Shown: positions 15,284-23,506 of the stretch, in pieces
Layout: every line of letters begins with the position of its first letter
Numbering within the stretch: position 1 is the stretch's first letter
NCBI GenBank assembly: GCA_002482565.1
Contig: DLGG01000038.1
Location: 4,142 to 68,141, forward strand
DNA: 64,000 nt
Direction: 5' to 3'
Origin: Solidesulfovibrio magneticus
GTDB lineage: Bacteria; Desulfobacterota; Desulfovibrionia; Desulfovibrionales; Desulfovibrionaceae
The notes under the pieces: model-generated
Seen by the model: the letters and a program-made list of their open reading frames with translations, nothing else
Database searches by the model: none
What the model was told of the DNA's origin: nothing
Program-made: the position numbers and the translations under genes

Positions 15284-17062
15284 TTAGAGGTCGGCGGCGC
15301 CGGTCGGCACGCCCTGGGGCGACCAATTGCGCAACCGGTAGTAGTCGGCCAGCATGGTTTCAAAGGCCTCCCGGGGCAACGCCTTGCCGCTGGGCAGGGG
15401 TTCGCGGTGGATGCGGTCCGGGAGGCGGTCGTCGGCCGGGGTCAGGCCTTCGCGCAGGTTGAACTCCCGGGTCATGTCGGCGATGGCCGCGGCCCGGCGC
15501 TTGAGCGCCGCTTCGCTGGCGTCGAGGCCGGTGGTCAGGCCGATGACCTGGGTCAGCTCGTCCCAGGTGTAGAGGTCGCGGAAAAACCGGCACAGGATGA
15601 GCGTATCGAAGATGGTGAGCCGGTCCTCGAACTCGATGAGCATGGCCGCCTTGTTCTCCACGGCGTCGGGGGGAATCATGCCGGCCAGTTCGGGCTTGTA
15701 GAAGGTGGTGCGCAGATGGCAGGCCCCCCGGTCGGATGTGGCGTAGGCCAGCCCCATGCCGCGAAGCGCCCGGGGGTCGTAGCCGGCCGGCTCCAGGCCC
15801 TTGACGTGGACGGCCAGGTCTTCCAGACCCCAGGCCCGGGCCGCGACCTTGATGCCTTGGCCCAGAAGCGCGCCGATGCCCGTGCCCGAGGCGATGTCTT
15901 TGATGAGCCGGGCCGCGCCGTCGGGGTCGTTGTAGGCGATGGGGTAGTCCACCCGGCCGCGCGAGACGGCCTCGACGGTGAAGGCGCACAGGTTGCCGGC
16001 GGAGATGGTGTCGATGCCCAGGCGGTCGCAGAGGTCGTTTAGATACACGATCTCGGCCATGTCCTCGATCATGCACAGCCCGCCGAAGGCGTAGATGGTT
16101 TCGTATTCCGGCCCTTCCAGGGTCAGGCCCTTGTGGCGGCCCGAGGCGAGCTTGGCCATGCGGCCGCAGGACATGAAGCACTTGGCGCAGGCATGGGCCT
16201 TGACCTCATGTTCCTTGTGGAAGGTCTCGCCCGAGATCTTCTCCCAATGCTCGCAGTTGCCCTGAGTCCAGTACTTGGCCGGAAAGGCTCCGGCCGCGTT
16301 CATGACCCCGACCATCATGGTCGTGCCCATGGCCTTGTAGACCTGCACGCCCTTGGTCTCCACGCCGCGCTTGGCAAAAGCGGCGGCATGGGCGGCCAGA
16401 CCGGGGGGATCGGCCGCCTGGCGCTTGCGGTCGCCCTGGAACACGATGGCCTTGACCCTTTTGGAGCCCATGACCGCGCCGACGCCGGTGCGGCCGGCGC
16501 AGCGCCAGCGTTCGTTGGCGATCATGGCCAGCCGGCACAGGTTTTCGCCGGCCGGGCCGATGACCACCGCGCCCACGCGTTTGGCGTCGTCGCGCGGCAG
16601 CACGAAACGCTCCCGGGCCGCGTCCTCGGTGGCGTAGGCGTCCAGGCCGGCCAGATCGGCCGCGTCGTGGAAGGTGCAGCCGTCGGGGTGGATGGTCAGG
16701 GCCGTGAGCCTGTCCGCCGCGCCGGCGAGGACCACGGCGTCGAAACCGGCGGCGTCCACGGCCTGGGGCGTGCGGCCGCCGGAATAGGATTCGGTGTAGA
16801 ACCCGGTCTGGGGGGACTTGGTGAAGACGCCGTAGCGGCTGGCTCCCCAGGCCACGCCGCCGCACAAGGGGCCGGCGGCGAAGATGAGGTTGTTCTCCGG
16901 AGCCAGGGGATCTACCCCGGCCGGGTTGCGGTCGAGCAGCAGCCTGGTGGCCAGGCCCTTGCCGCCCAGATAGGCGTCAAGATGGGCCGGGTCGGCCGCT
17001 TCGATGGCGAAAGAGCGCCGGGTCAGATCGACGGTGAGGATGCGTCCGTGAAAGCCGTGCAT
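15284..17062 (-). CDS. Aldehyde:ferredoxin oxidoreductase (single-subunit type)
   Basis: 592 residues, a full-length AOR. Iron-sulfur ligands are Cys292, Cys295 and Cys299 (CAKCFMSC) with the fourth Cys at 491 (LILCRFF). Pterin-binding N-terminal blocks are present (YLGGKGLA near 31, ESYSGG near 91), and SDRGACHL near 443-450 is in the place of the cofactor-lining motif of the family. It is clearly different from the AOR at 5633-7417 and has no ferredoxin-subunit gene beside it, so it likely uses free ferredoxin. It lies 12 nt after livF. Downstream of an omega-aminotransferase gene in the same operon, its aldehyde may be the semialdehyde made by that enzyme (inference). Confidence 0.93.
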   Translation of the reverse strand: MHGFHGRILTVDLTRRSFAIEAADPAHLDAYLGGKGLATRLLLDRNPAGVDPLAPENNLIFAAGPLCGGVAWGASRYGVFTKSPQTGFYTESYSGGRTPQAVDAAGFDAVVLAGAADRLTALTIHPDGCTFHDAADLAGLDAYATEDAARERFVLPRDDAKRVGAVVIGPAGENLCRLAMIANERWRCAGRTGVGAVMGSKRVKAIVFQGDRKRQAADPPGLAAHAAAFAKRGVETKGVQVYKAMGTTMMVGVMNAAGAFPAKYWTQGNCEHWEKISGETFHKEHEVKAHACAKCFMSCGRMAKLASGRHKGLTLEGPEYETIYAFGGLCMIEDMAEIVYLNDLCDRLGIDTISAGNLCAFTVEAVSRGRVDYPIAYNDPDGAARLIKDIASGTGIGALLGQGIKVAARAWGLEDLAVHVKGLEPAGYDPRALRGMGLAYATSDRGACHLRTTFYKPELAGMIPPDAVENKAAMLIEFEDRLTIFDTLILCRFFRDLYTWDELTQVIGLTTGLDASEAALKRRAAAIADMTREFNLREGLTPADDRLPDRIHREPLPSGKALPREAFETMLADYYRLRNWSPQGVPTGAADL

Positions 17063-17074
17063 GGCTTTTCCTTT

Positions 17075-17785
17075 TTAAATGCCGAGATAGGCCGATTTAA
17101 CGTGGGGGTTTTCCAGCAGTTCCTTGGCCGAGCCGGACATGGCCACCCGGCCGTGCTCCAGGACATAGCCCCGGTCGGACAGCCGCAGTGAATGGTTGAC
17201 GTCCTGTTCGACCAAAAGCACCGTGGTGCCGGCGTCGGCGATCTTGCGCAGGGTCTCGAAGATCGACTTGACCAGGATGGGAGCCAGGCCCAACGACGGT
17301 TCGTCGAGCATTAAAAGGCCCGGCAGGGCCATGAGTCCCCGGCCGATGGCCACCATCTGCTGTTCGCCGCCGGAGAGCGTCATGGCCAGCTGGGTCTGGC
17401 GCTCCAGCAGGCGCGGCAGCAGTTCGTAGACCTGGCGCAGGGTCTTGTCGCGGTCCTTGTAGGCCCGGGAATTGTAGGCCCCGATGTCGAGGTTCTCGGC
17501 CACGGTCATGAGCGAGAAGAGCCGGCGGCCCTCGGGCACGTGGATGACGCCGCGCTCGACGATGGCTTCGGGGGGCAGAGCCTGGATGGCCTCGCCCCGA
17601 AACCGGATGGTTCCGGAAGACGGGGGCACGAGGCCGGAGAGGGCCTTGAGCAGGGTCGACTTGCCCGCGCCGTTGCCGCCGATGATGCTCACCACCTCGC
17701 CTTCGTTGACCGTCAGCGAGAGGTCGTTGATGATCTGCACGTCGCCGTAGGCGACGTTGATGTTCTCCACGCTAAGCAGCGTCAT
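17075..17785 (-). CDS. livF: Branched-chain-type amino acid ABC transporter ATP-binding protein LivF
   Basis: 236 residues. Walker A GGNGAGKST near 34-42, ABC signature LSGGEQQM near 133-140 and Walker B LLMLDEPS near 152-160. The short, compact form without the C-terminal helix block is the LivF type. The ATG at 17785 has GGGAGG 5 nt upstream and overlaps the end of livG by 14 nt. It works as a heterodimer with LivG to power the LivH/LivM permease. The AOR gene follows after 12 nt. Confidence 0.93.
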   Translation of the reverse strand: MTLLSVENINVAYGDVQIINDLSLTVNEGEVVSIIGGNGAGKSTLLKALSGLVPPSSGTIRFRGEAIQALPPEAIVERGVIHVPEGRRLFSLMTVAENLDIGAYNSRAYKDRDKTLRQVYELLPRLLERQTQLAMTLSGGEQQMVAIGRGLMALPGLLMLDEPSLGLAPILVKSIFETLRKIADAGTTVLLVEQDVNHSLRLSDRGYVLEHGRVAMSGSAKELLENPHVKSAYLGI

Positions 17786-18500
17786 ACTCGCCTCCCAGAT
17801 AGGCCTTGATGACGTTTTCATCCTTGGTGACGGCCTCGGGCGAGCCTTCGGCGATCTTCTGGCCGAACTGGATGACCACCACCCGGTCGGACAGAGCCAT
17901 GACGGCGCGCATGATGTGCTCGATGACGAAGACGGTCACGCCCCGGTCGCGAAGCCCCCGGATGATGCCGATCATGTCGTCGACCTCGGTGGGCCGCAGG
18001 CCGGCCATGACCTCGTCGAGGAGCAGCAGCTTGGGATCGGTGGCCAGGGCCTTGGCGATTTCCAGGCGTTTGCGGTCGGCGATGGTCAGGTTGGCGGCCA
18101 GCATGTCCTTGGTGTGGTCGAGCTGGAGGGTGACCAGCACTTCCTCGGCGATTTCCCGGGCCTTTTGGGTGGAGTTGGTGCGCAAAAACGCCCCGACCAT
18201 GACGTTGTAGAGCACGGTCTTGCTGCCGAAGGGCTTGACGATCTGGAAGGTGCGGGCCAGGCCCAGCCGGGCGAGATCCCAGGGCTTTTGGCCGTGGGTG
18301 GTCTGGCCGGCAAACTTGATCACGCCCTCGGAAGGGGCGAACACGCCGGCCACGAGGTTAAAGACCGTGGACTTGCCGGCCCCGTTGGGACCGATGAGCG
18401 CCAGGATTTCGCCGGTCTTGATGTGCAAATCCAGGGAGCTGACGGCGGTTAAGCCCCCGAAGTGCTTGGTGAGATTGGTGACTTCCAGGATGTTGCTCAT
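17772..18500 (-). CDS. livG: Branched-chain-type amino acid ABC transporter ATP-binding protein LivG
   Basis: 242 residues. Walker A GPNGAGKST near 37-45; the signature region is the LivG-type variant ANLTIADRKRLEIA instead of LSGGQ; Walker B LLLLDEVMAGL near 166-176. Partner of LivF at the inner membrane's cytoplasmic face. Overlaps livM by 4 nt and livF by 14 nt. Confidence 0.93.
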   Translation of the reverse strand: MSNILEVTNLTKHFGGLTAVSSLDLHIKTGEILALIGPNGAGKSTVFNLVAGVFAPSEGVIKFAGQTTHGQKPWDLARLGLARTFQIVKPFGSKTVLYNVMVGAFLRTNSTQKAREIAEEVLVTLQLDHTKDMLAANLTIADRKRLEIAKALATDPKLLLLDEVMAGLRPTEVDDMIGIIRGLRDRGVTVFVIEHIMRAVMALSDRVVVIQFGQKIAEGSPEAVTKDENVIKAYLGGEYDAA

Positions 18501-19504
18501 TTCGCTGCTCCCTGGCCGGTGATTTTGCGGGCCAGCCGGTCATAGAGGGCGGCCAGCGGCGCGGTGAGACCCTTGGGCAGGTAGATCATGACCAGGATGA
18601 GGATAAGCCCGAAGATGACCAGATGCAGCCCGGGCAGCATGTCGCTTAAATAGATGCGGGTGAACTCGTTAAGCGGTCGCAAGAGCAGCGCGCCGATGAC
18701 CGGGCCGGCGATGGTGCCTCGGCCGCCGATGAGCGCGATAAACGCGATCTCGAAGGAGAGATCCAGGCCCATGAGGCCTTTGGGATAGAAGTAGAGCATG
18801 AGCTGGGCGTAGAACGTGCCGGCCAGGGCGGTGAGGAAGCAGGAGAGCGCCATGGCGAAGAGCTTGTAGTTGGCCACGTTGATTCCCAGAGCGGCGGCGG
18901 CCTCGGGTTCCTCGCCGCCAGCGGCCAGATAGTAGCCGATCTTGGAGCGGGAGATGAACCAGGTAAAGGCCAGGACAAGGATCAGAAGCACCAGGATGAT
19001 GTAATAGTACGGCAGCTTGGACATGAACTGGTAGTCCCAGAACGTCGGGTCCTTGAGCAGCGGCACAAGCAGGCCCCGGGGGCCGTTTATCTTGAGCGGT
19101 CCCAGGGTGTCGATGTTTTCCACCATGACCCGGATGCCTTCGGCAAAGGCGATGGTGCACAGGCAGAAGTAGGCCCCGCGCATCCGGAAGGTGGGCAGGC
19201 CGATGATGACGCCGATGACGGCGGCGATGGCTCCGCCGACGAGCATGCCGATCCAGGGCGAGACGCCGTACTGCAGGGTCAGGATCGAGGAGGTGTAGGC
19301 CCCGATGCCGACGAAGACGGAATGGCCCAGCGGCAACACGCCGGCGAAACCGCCGACCAGGTTCCAGGCCGTGGTCAGATAGGCGTAGAAAAAGAGCAGG
19401 ATGAGGATTTGCAGATAGGTGGGCGAGGTCACCACCAGGGGCAGCCCGAAGGCGGCCAGGGCGACCACCGCCAGCAATATCCGGTCGAGTTGTTTTCGGC
19501 TCAC
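18497..19504 (-). CDS. livM: Branched-chain-type amino acid ABC transporter permease LivM
   Basis: 335 residues, hydrophobic throughout with about eight to ten membrane segments. LivM-type blocks are NLVGGFAGVLPLGHSVFVGIGAYTSS near 48-75 and the GGRGTIAGPVIGALLL loop near 260-275, which contacts the ATPases. Forms the channel with LivH. Lies 10 nt downstream of livH and overlaps livG by 4 nt. Confidence 0.92.
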   Translation of the reverse strand: MSRKQLDRILLAVVALAAFGLPLVVTSPTYLQILILLFFYAYLTTAWNLVGGFAGVLPLGHSVFVGIGAYTSSILTLQYGVSPWIGMLVGGAIAAVIGVIIGLPTFRMRGAYFCLCTIAFAEGIRVMVENIDTLGPLKINGPRGLLVPLLKDPTFWDYQFMSKLPYYYIILVLLILVLAFTWFISRSKIGYYLAAGGEEPEAAAALGINVANYKLFAMALSCFLTALAGTFYAQLMLYFYPKGLMGLDLSFEIAFIALIGGRGTIAGPVIGALLLRPLNEFTRIYLSDMLPGLHLVIFGLILILVMIYLPKGLTAPLAALYDRLARKITGQGAAK

Positions 19505-19514
19505 GGCGCGCCTC

Positions 19515-20399
19515 CTACCAATCCTGTTTGTGGCCGAAGAAGCCGGATGGTTTGACGAAGAGAATGATAAGGAAAATGGCGTAGATGATGGCTTCGGTCC
19601 AGGTCGAGGCCATGAACTGCGAGAAGACGGATTCGATCAAGCCAATGACCAGGCCGCCCAGGAGCGCGCCGGGGATGCTGCCCAAGCCGCCGAGCACGAC
19701 GATGATAAAGGCCCGGATGTCGAAGACCACGCCCACCGACGGGTAGACGTAGTAAAAAGGGATGAGCACGCAGCCCGCGATGCCGGCGATGGCCGTGCCG
19801 AGGCCGAAGGCGATGTTGTAGATGCGGTACTGGTCGATGCCCATGAGGTTGGCCGCTTCGCGGTCGAGGCTGGTGGCCCGAAGCGCCTTGCCGGTCTTGG
19901 TCTTGCGCATGAAAAGCGCCAGGCCGATGGCGGTGGCGATGGCCACGACAAAGCCGGAAAATTTGGGGATGGAGATGATGAACTCGCCCAGCGCGAAGGA
20001 CTTGTTGGAAATGGCCGTGCGCACGGTGCGGTACTCGGCGCCAAACAGCATGAGCGCCAGGTTGTCGAGCACGTACCAGACGCCGGTGGTGACGATGATG
20101 ACCGTCAACGGCTCGCGCACCTGGCCTTCGGCTTTGAACACGGGTTTAATCACCACGTCCTGCAGATAGTAGCCAAAGACGAACAGAACGGGGGGAACAA
20201 TGACAAGGGCCAGATACGGGTGGATGCCCGTGAGCCGAATCAGCCAATACGCGCTGAACATGCCGACCATGAGCAGCGAGCCGTGGGCGAAGTTGACCAC
20301 CTTCATGACCCCGAAGATCAGGGTCAATCCCAGGGCGGTCAGCCCGTACATGGCTCCCATCATGGCGCCGTTGAGCGCCGCCTGAATCACCGCGGTCAT
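19515..20399 (-). CDS. livH: Branched-chain-type amino acid ABC transporter permease LivH
   Basis: 294 residues. N-terminal GAMYGLTALGLTLIFGVMKVVNFAHG and the cytoplasmic loop VLGGLGSIPGALLGG (about 240-255) are LivH hallmarks. The ATG at 20399 is chosen because GGAGAGG lies just before it; the frame is open farther 5' only into the spacer hairpin. It is separated from the binding-protein gene by a 68-nt gap that holds a strong hairpin. Confidence 0.92.
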   Translation of the reverse strand: MTAVIQAALNGAMMGAMYGLTALGLTLIFGVMKVVNFAHGSLLMVGMFSAYWLIRLTGIHPYLALVIVPPVLFVFGYYLQDVVIKPVFKAEGQVREPLTVIIVTTGVWYVLDNLALMLFGAEYRTVRTAISNKSFALGEFIISIPKFSGFVVAIATAIGLALFMRKTKTGKALRATSLDREAANLMGIDQYRIYNIAFGLGTAIAGIAGCVLIPFYYVYPSVGVVFDIRAFIIVVLGGLGSIPGALLGGLVIGLIESVFSQFMASTWTEAIIYAIFLIILFVKPSGFFGHKQDW

Positions 20400-20420
20400 G
20401 AAAAGCCTCTCCGGACGTTT

Positions 20421-20448
20421 GCCCCGGACCGGGGAGCCGGTCCGGGGC
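20421..20448 (-). terminator. Intra-operon hairpin between the binding-protein gene and livH
   Basis: Perfect 12-bp GC stem (20421-20432 with 20437-20448), 4-nt loop and no U-run, sitting 20 nt after the binding-protein stop. It probably acts as a partial terminator or 3' mRNA stabiliser that lets the soluble binding protein be made in excess over the membrane proteins. Confidence 0.65.
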
Positions 20449-20467
20449 GTTGGCGCGAATGGTCGTA

Positions 20468-21715
20468 CTACTTGTTGGCCGGGAAGGCCGGGACGTAACC
20501 GGCGCGGCGGGCGGCCTTGGGCCACACGGTGACGCGTTCGGGCTTGCCGTCGACGTTGGCCACCTGGACGATGACGATGCCGGCGTTCTTGTTCTGGCCG
20601 GTCTCGTCGAACTGGACGCCGTCGTAGGAGACGATCATGCCCGGTCCGGTGGTCAGGTTGGTGGCGGCCAGGGCCTCGCGGATCTTGGCCGGATCGGTGG
20701 AGGCGGCGCGTTCCAGGGCGTCGGCGATGACGTACATGGCGACGTAGGCGTCAACGGACTCGCCGGTCAGGTCGTAGCCGTACTTTTTCTTGAACTTCTC
20801 GTTGGCCGGCTTGGCGGCGGGCTTGTTGACGTCGGTGTTCCACTCGACTTCGTCAAAGATGCCCAGGGCGTTGGTGTCGGTGTTTTCCAGGAACTTGGGA
20901 TCGGCGTGGCCGCCGCCGCTGGCCAGGACGACCTTGGGTTTGACCTGCATTTCGGCCATGGTGTTGGTCAAAAGGATGGCGTCGGCGGCGTTGGACACGA
21001 GCATGACGATGTCGGGCTTGGCGGCCTTGAGCTTGGTCACGACCGGGGTGAGGTCGGTGGCGGTGCTGGGGTAGGGCTCGTCGAGAACGATCTCGTAGCC
21101 GTCTTTTTTGGCCAGTTCGCGCCACTTCTCGGCAAAGCCGGTGCCCCAGTCGCCGTTTTCAAAGACAAAGGCGATCTTTTGCAGCTTCACGCCGGTTTCT
21201 TCCTGCATGTCTTTGAGGAAACGGAACTGGTCGCGCACCCACCAGGAGTCCTTGGCGGCGATGCGGAAGACGTTTTTAAATCCGCGCTCGGTGATGGTGT
21301 CGCGCACGGCCACGGGCACCACGAAGGGGATGCCGTAGCGCTCGGCCACCTGGGTGGCCGGGTAGGTGACGGCGGAGTTCCAGCAACCGGTGAGGAGATT
21401 GACTTTCTCGGTGTTGATGAGGCGCTCGGTCTCGGTGACGCCGACGGTGGGGTCGGACTTGCTGTCGGCGTAGACCAGCTCCAGCTTGGCGCCGCCTAGG
21501 GACTTGATGCCGCCGGCGGCGTTGATCTCTTCGATGGCCATTTCCCGGGCCTGCTTGCCCTGGACGCCGACCGAAGCCGACGGGCCGGACAGGGGCTCGA
21601 CGTTGCCGATCTTGACGGTCTTGTCGGCGGCCAGGGCCGGAGCGGCGAACAGGGCGGCGGACAGGGCCATGCCCATGCAGCCGGCCAGAATCGTCGTGAT
21701 GGAACCGTTTTTCAT
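20468..21715 (-). CDS. Periplasmic amino-acid-binding protein of the Liv transporter (LivJ/K type)
   Basis: 415 residues with a signal peptide (residues 1-29, cleavage after ALA). Type I periplasmic-binding fold: KIGNVEPLSGPSASVGVQGKQAREMAIEEINAAGG at the mature N-terminus (shown here only as the family landmark region, about 33-67) and a Tyr/Asp-rich C-terminal lobe. Captures an amino acid or related compound for LivHMGF. The ligand cannot be read from sequence; the adjacent aminotransferase suggests an amine-bearing acid. It lies 49 nt downstream of the aminotransferase gene without a visible terminator between. Confidence 0.9.
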   Translation of the reverse strand: MKNGSITTILAGCMGMALSAALFAAPALAADKTVKIGNVEPLSGPSASVGVQGKQAREMAIEEINAAGGIKSLGGAKLELVYADSKSDPTVGVTETERLINTEKVNLLTGCWNSAVTYPATQVAERYGIPFVVPVAVRDTITERGFKNVFRIAAKDSWWVRDQFRFLKDMQEETGVKLQKIAFVFENGDWGTGFAEKWRELAKKDGYEIVLDEPYPSTATDLTPVVTKLKAAKPDIVMLVSNAADAILLTNTMAEMQVKPKVVLASGGGHADPKFLENTDTNALGIFDEVEWNTDVNKPAAKPANEKFKKKYGYDLTGESVDAYVAMYVIADALERAASTDPAKIREALAATNLTTGPGMIVSYDGVQFDETGQNKNAGIVIVQVANVDGKPERVTVWPKAARRAGYVPAFPANK

Positions 21716-21764
21716 GCCTGCACCTCTTTACGTTGTCGGTTGGCTGGGTCGGGCCTTGTTGCCG

Positions 21765-23090
21765 TTATTTGCCGAGGCTTTTGGAGACCTCGCGGATGCC
21801 TTCTTCCATGATGTCCAGGCCGCGGTCGAGCTGGTCGCGGGTGATGACCAGGGGCATGAGCACCCGGATGCAGTTGCCGAAGTTGCCGCAGGACAGCACG
21901 AGCAGGCCGTTGTCCTGGCAGAACTTGGCCACGCCCTTGGCCGCCTCGGGGCAGGGGGCCTTGGTGGCGCGGTCGGCAACGAACTCCAGGGCGCGCATGG
22001 CCCCCAGGCCGCGCTCGTCGCCCACGAGCTGGTACTGTTTTTTGAAGGACGCGAAGCGGCGCTTGACCACGCCGCCAAGACGCTCGGCCTTGGCCAGCAG
22101 GTTGTCCTGCTCGAAGATGTCCATGACGGCCAGGCCGGCGCGGCAGGCCAGCGGGTTGCCGCCGTAGGTGCCGCCGATGCCGCCCGGGGGCACGGAATCC
22201 ATGATCTCGGCCTTGCCGACCACGCCGGCCAGGGGCAGGCCGCCGCCCATGGACTTGGCCACGGTCATGAGGTCCGGGGCCACGCCGAAATGCTCCATGG
22301 CAAAAAGCTTGGAGGTGCGGCCAAAGCCGGACTGGATCTCGTCGGCGACAAAGACGATGCCGTATTCGTCGCAGATGGCGCGCAGCTTCTCGAAGAATTC
22401 CTTGGGCGGAACCACGAAGCCGCCCTCGCCCTGGACCGGTTCGGCGATGATGCAGGCGATGTTCTCGGCGGCGGCGGTGGCGATGAAGAACTCGCGCAGC
22501 TTGTCGGCGCAGGCCACGCCGCACTTGGGATAGGTCAGGCCCAGGGGGCAGCGGTAGCAGTAGGCGTAGTTGGGGTACTGGTAGACCTCGGCGGCCATGG
22601 GGCCAAAGCCGAACTTGTAGGGCTTGACCTTGCTGGTCAGGGACATGGCCAGCAGCGTGCGGCCGTGGAAGGCGTTTTTCATGGACACGACGCCGGCCCG
22701 GCCAGTGTGGCAGCGGGCGATTTTGACGGCGTTTTCCACGGCTTCGGAGCCGCTGTTGACGAACATCGCCTTTTTCTCGAAGTCGCCCGGGGCGGCCTCG
22801 GACAGGCGGGCGGCGAGCTGGACGTAGGGCTCGTACATGGTGACCATGGAGCAGGTGTGGAGATAGCGTCCGGCCTGATCCTTGACGGCGGCGACGACCT
22901 TGGGGTGGCAGTGGCCGACGTTTAACACGCCGATGCCGCCGACGAAATCAATGAACTCGCGTCCGGTGACGTCGCGAAGCAGGGCGCCCTTGGCGGATTC
23001 GACGAAAAAGGGCGTGGCGTTGGGATGCCCCTTGGGGACATAGCGATCACGCAATGCTTGCAGTTCCTGCGCCTTGTCGGTGGTGTTCAC
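21765..23090 (-). CDS. Class III (omega) aminotransferase, 4-aminobutyrate-transaminase-like
   Basis: 441 residues, PLP-dependent fold type I. PLP-contact blocks: GSEAVENAVKIAR near 113-125, EPVQGEGGF near 217-225, VADEIQSGFGRTSKL near 250-264 (Asp binds the pyridine ring; Gln beside it) and the Schiff-base Lys in MTVAKSMGGGLP near 279. This is the GabT/ornithine-aminotransferase class, which moves a terminal amino group to 2-oxoglutarate and leaves a semialdehyde. First gene of the operon, with a sigma54-type promoter about 80 nt upstream. With a Liv transporter and an AOR following, the expected flow is import, transamination, aldehyde oxidation. GABA is only one of several possible substrates. 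Confidence 0.9.
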   Translation of the reverse strand: MNTTDKAQELQALRDRYVPKGHPNATPFFVESAKGALLRDVTGREFIDFVGGIGVLNVGHCHPKVVAAVKDQAGRYLHTCSMVTMYEPYVQLAARLSEAAPGDFEKKAMFVNSGSEAVENAVKIARCHTGRAGVVSMKNAFHGRTLLAMSLTSKVKPYKFGFGPMAAEVYQYPNYAYCYRCPLGLTYPKCGVACADKLREFFIATAAAENIACIIAEPVQGEGGFVVPPKEFFEKLRAICDEYGIVFVADEIQSGFGRTSKLFAMEHFGVAPDLMTVAKSMGGGLPLAGVVGKAEIMDSVPPGGIGGTYGGNPLACRAGLAVMDIFEQDNLLAKAERLGGVVKRRFASFKKQYQLVGDERGLGAMRALEFVADRATKAPCPEAAKGVAKFCQDNGLLVLSCGNFGNCIRVLMPLVITRDQLDRGLDIMEEGIREVSKSLGK

Positions 23091-23167
23091 GGATCATCCT
23101 CGGATGTTTCAGGTGGTGGCGTAAGTGCCTTGTACCAAAATGCACACAAACGGTAACAGGTCTTTTC

Positions 23168-23184
23168 AGCAAGAACCGGACCGA
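23168..23184 (-). promoter_or_regulatory. Putative sigma54 (-24/-12) promoter of the gabT-liv-AOR operon
   Basis: Read on the minus strand: TCGGTCCG, 4 nt, TTGCT. Compared with YTGGCACG-N4-TTGCW it keeps the essential GG and GC with the exact 10-nt spacing, the CG after them and the complete TTGCT; three positions (T, C, A of TGGCA) differ. Transcription would start near 23157, about 67 nt before the aminotransferase ATG. A sigma54 activator gene lies directly upstream in the same orientation, which supports the call. Confidence 0.5.
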
Positions 23185-23246
23185 GATTGATTGTCGTTTA
23201 TTATTAATATGTTGTCATTGGTATGATGAATTTATTCGAAAGCTGT

Positions 23247-23333
23247 TGATTCTGTTATGAATCAGCAAAATTGTAAAACTTAAATAAATTCAATTTGATA
23301 TTGCAATACGACGCACTGAATCAAGTTGAATCA
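23247..23333. repeat. TGAATCA elements, probable activator-binding sites
   Basis: An inverted repeat TGATTC-N6-GAATCA (23247-23264) is followed by two direct copies of TGAATCA at 23317-23323 and 23327-23333, exactly 10 bp (one helical turn) apart. The cluster lies about 65-165 bp upstream of the sigma54-type promoter, where enhancer sites for AAA+ activators usually sit. Binding by the adjacent regulator is inference. Confidence 0.45.
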
Positions 23334-23506
23334 GCGTTTTTAGCTGCGGACACGGCCGGAATCGCCAAACGTATTCCCAGGCCCTTTCCGTCAGAAAGCG
23401 CCAATCGCGTGAGAATCCCAAATGATAGGCAGTCAGCCGCCAAACCGGATAAAACGAAAAAACGTTTATCCCGGTCCTGGCCGCAAACGGCTGATGCAGG
23501 AGTGAA

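Larger units (their letters stand above)
23091..23506. other. Regulatory intergenic region upstream of the aminotransferase operon
   Basis: 416 bases, AT-rich for this genome, with no supported gene. It contains the sigma54-type promoter (23168-23184) and clustered TGAATCA elements (23247-23333). A further TGAATCA at 23503-23509 overlaps the activator gene's stop. No clear terminator for the activator gene is visible. Confidence 0.6.

Noticed and set aside
14225..16042. Long plus-strand frame of about 605 codons
   Set aside because: Antisense to the CBS protein and the second AOR; its composition is that of a shadow frame.
21486..22925. Plus-strand frame of about 479 codons
   Set aside because: Antisense to the binding protein and aminotransferase, which both have clear family motifs on the minus strand.
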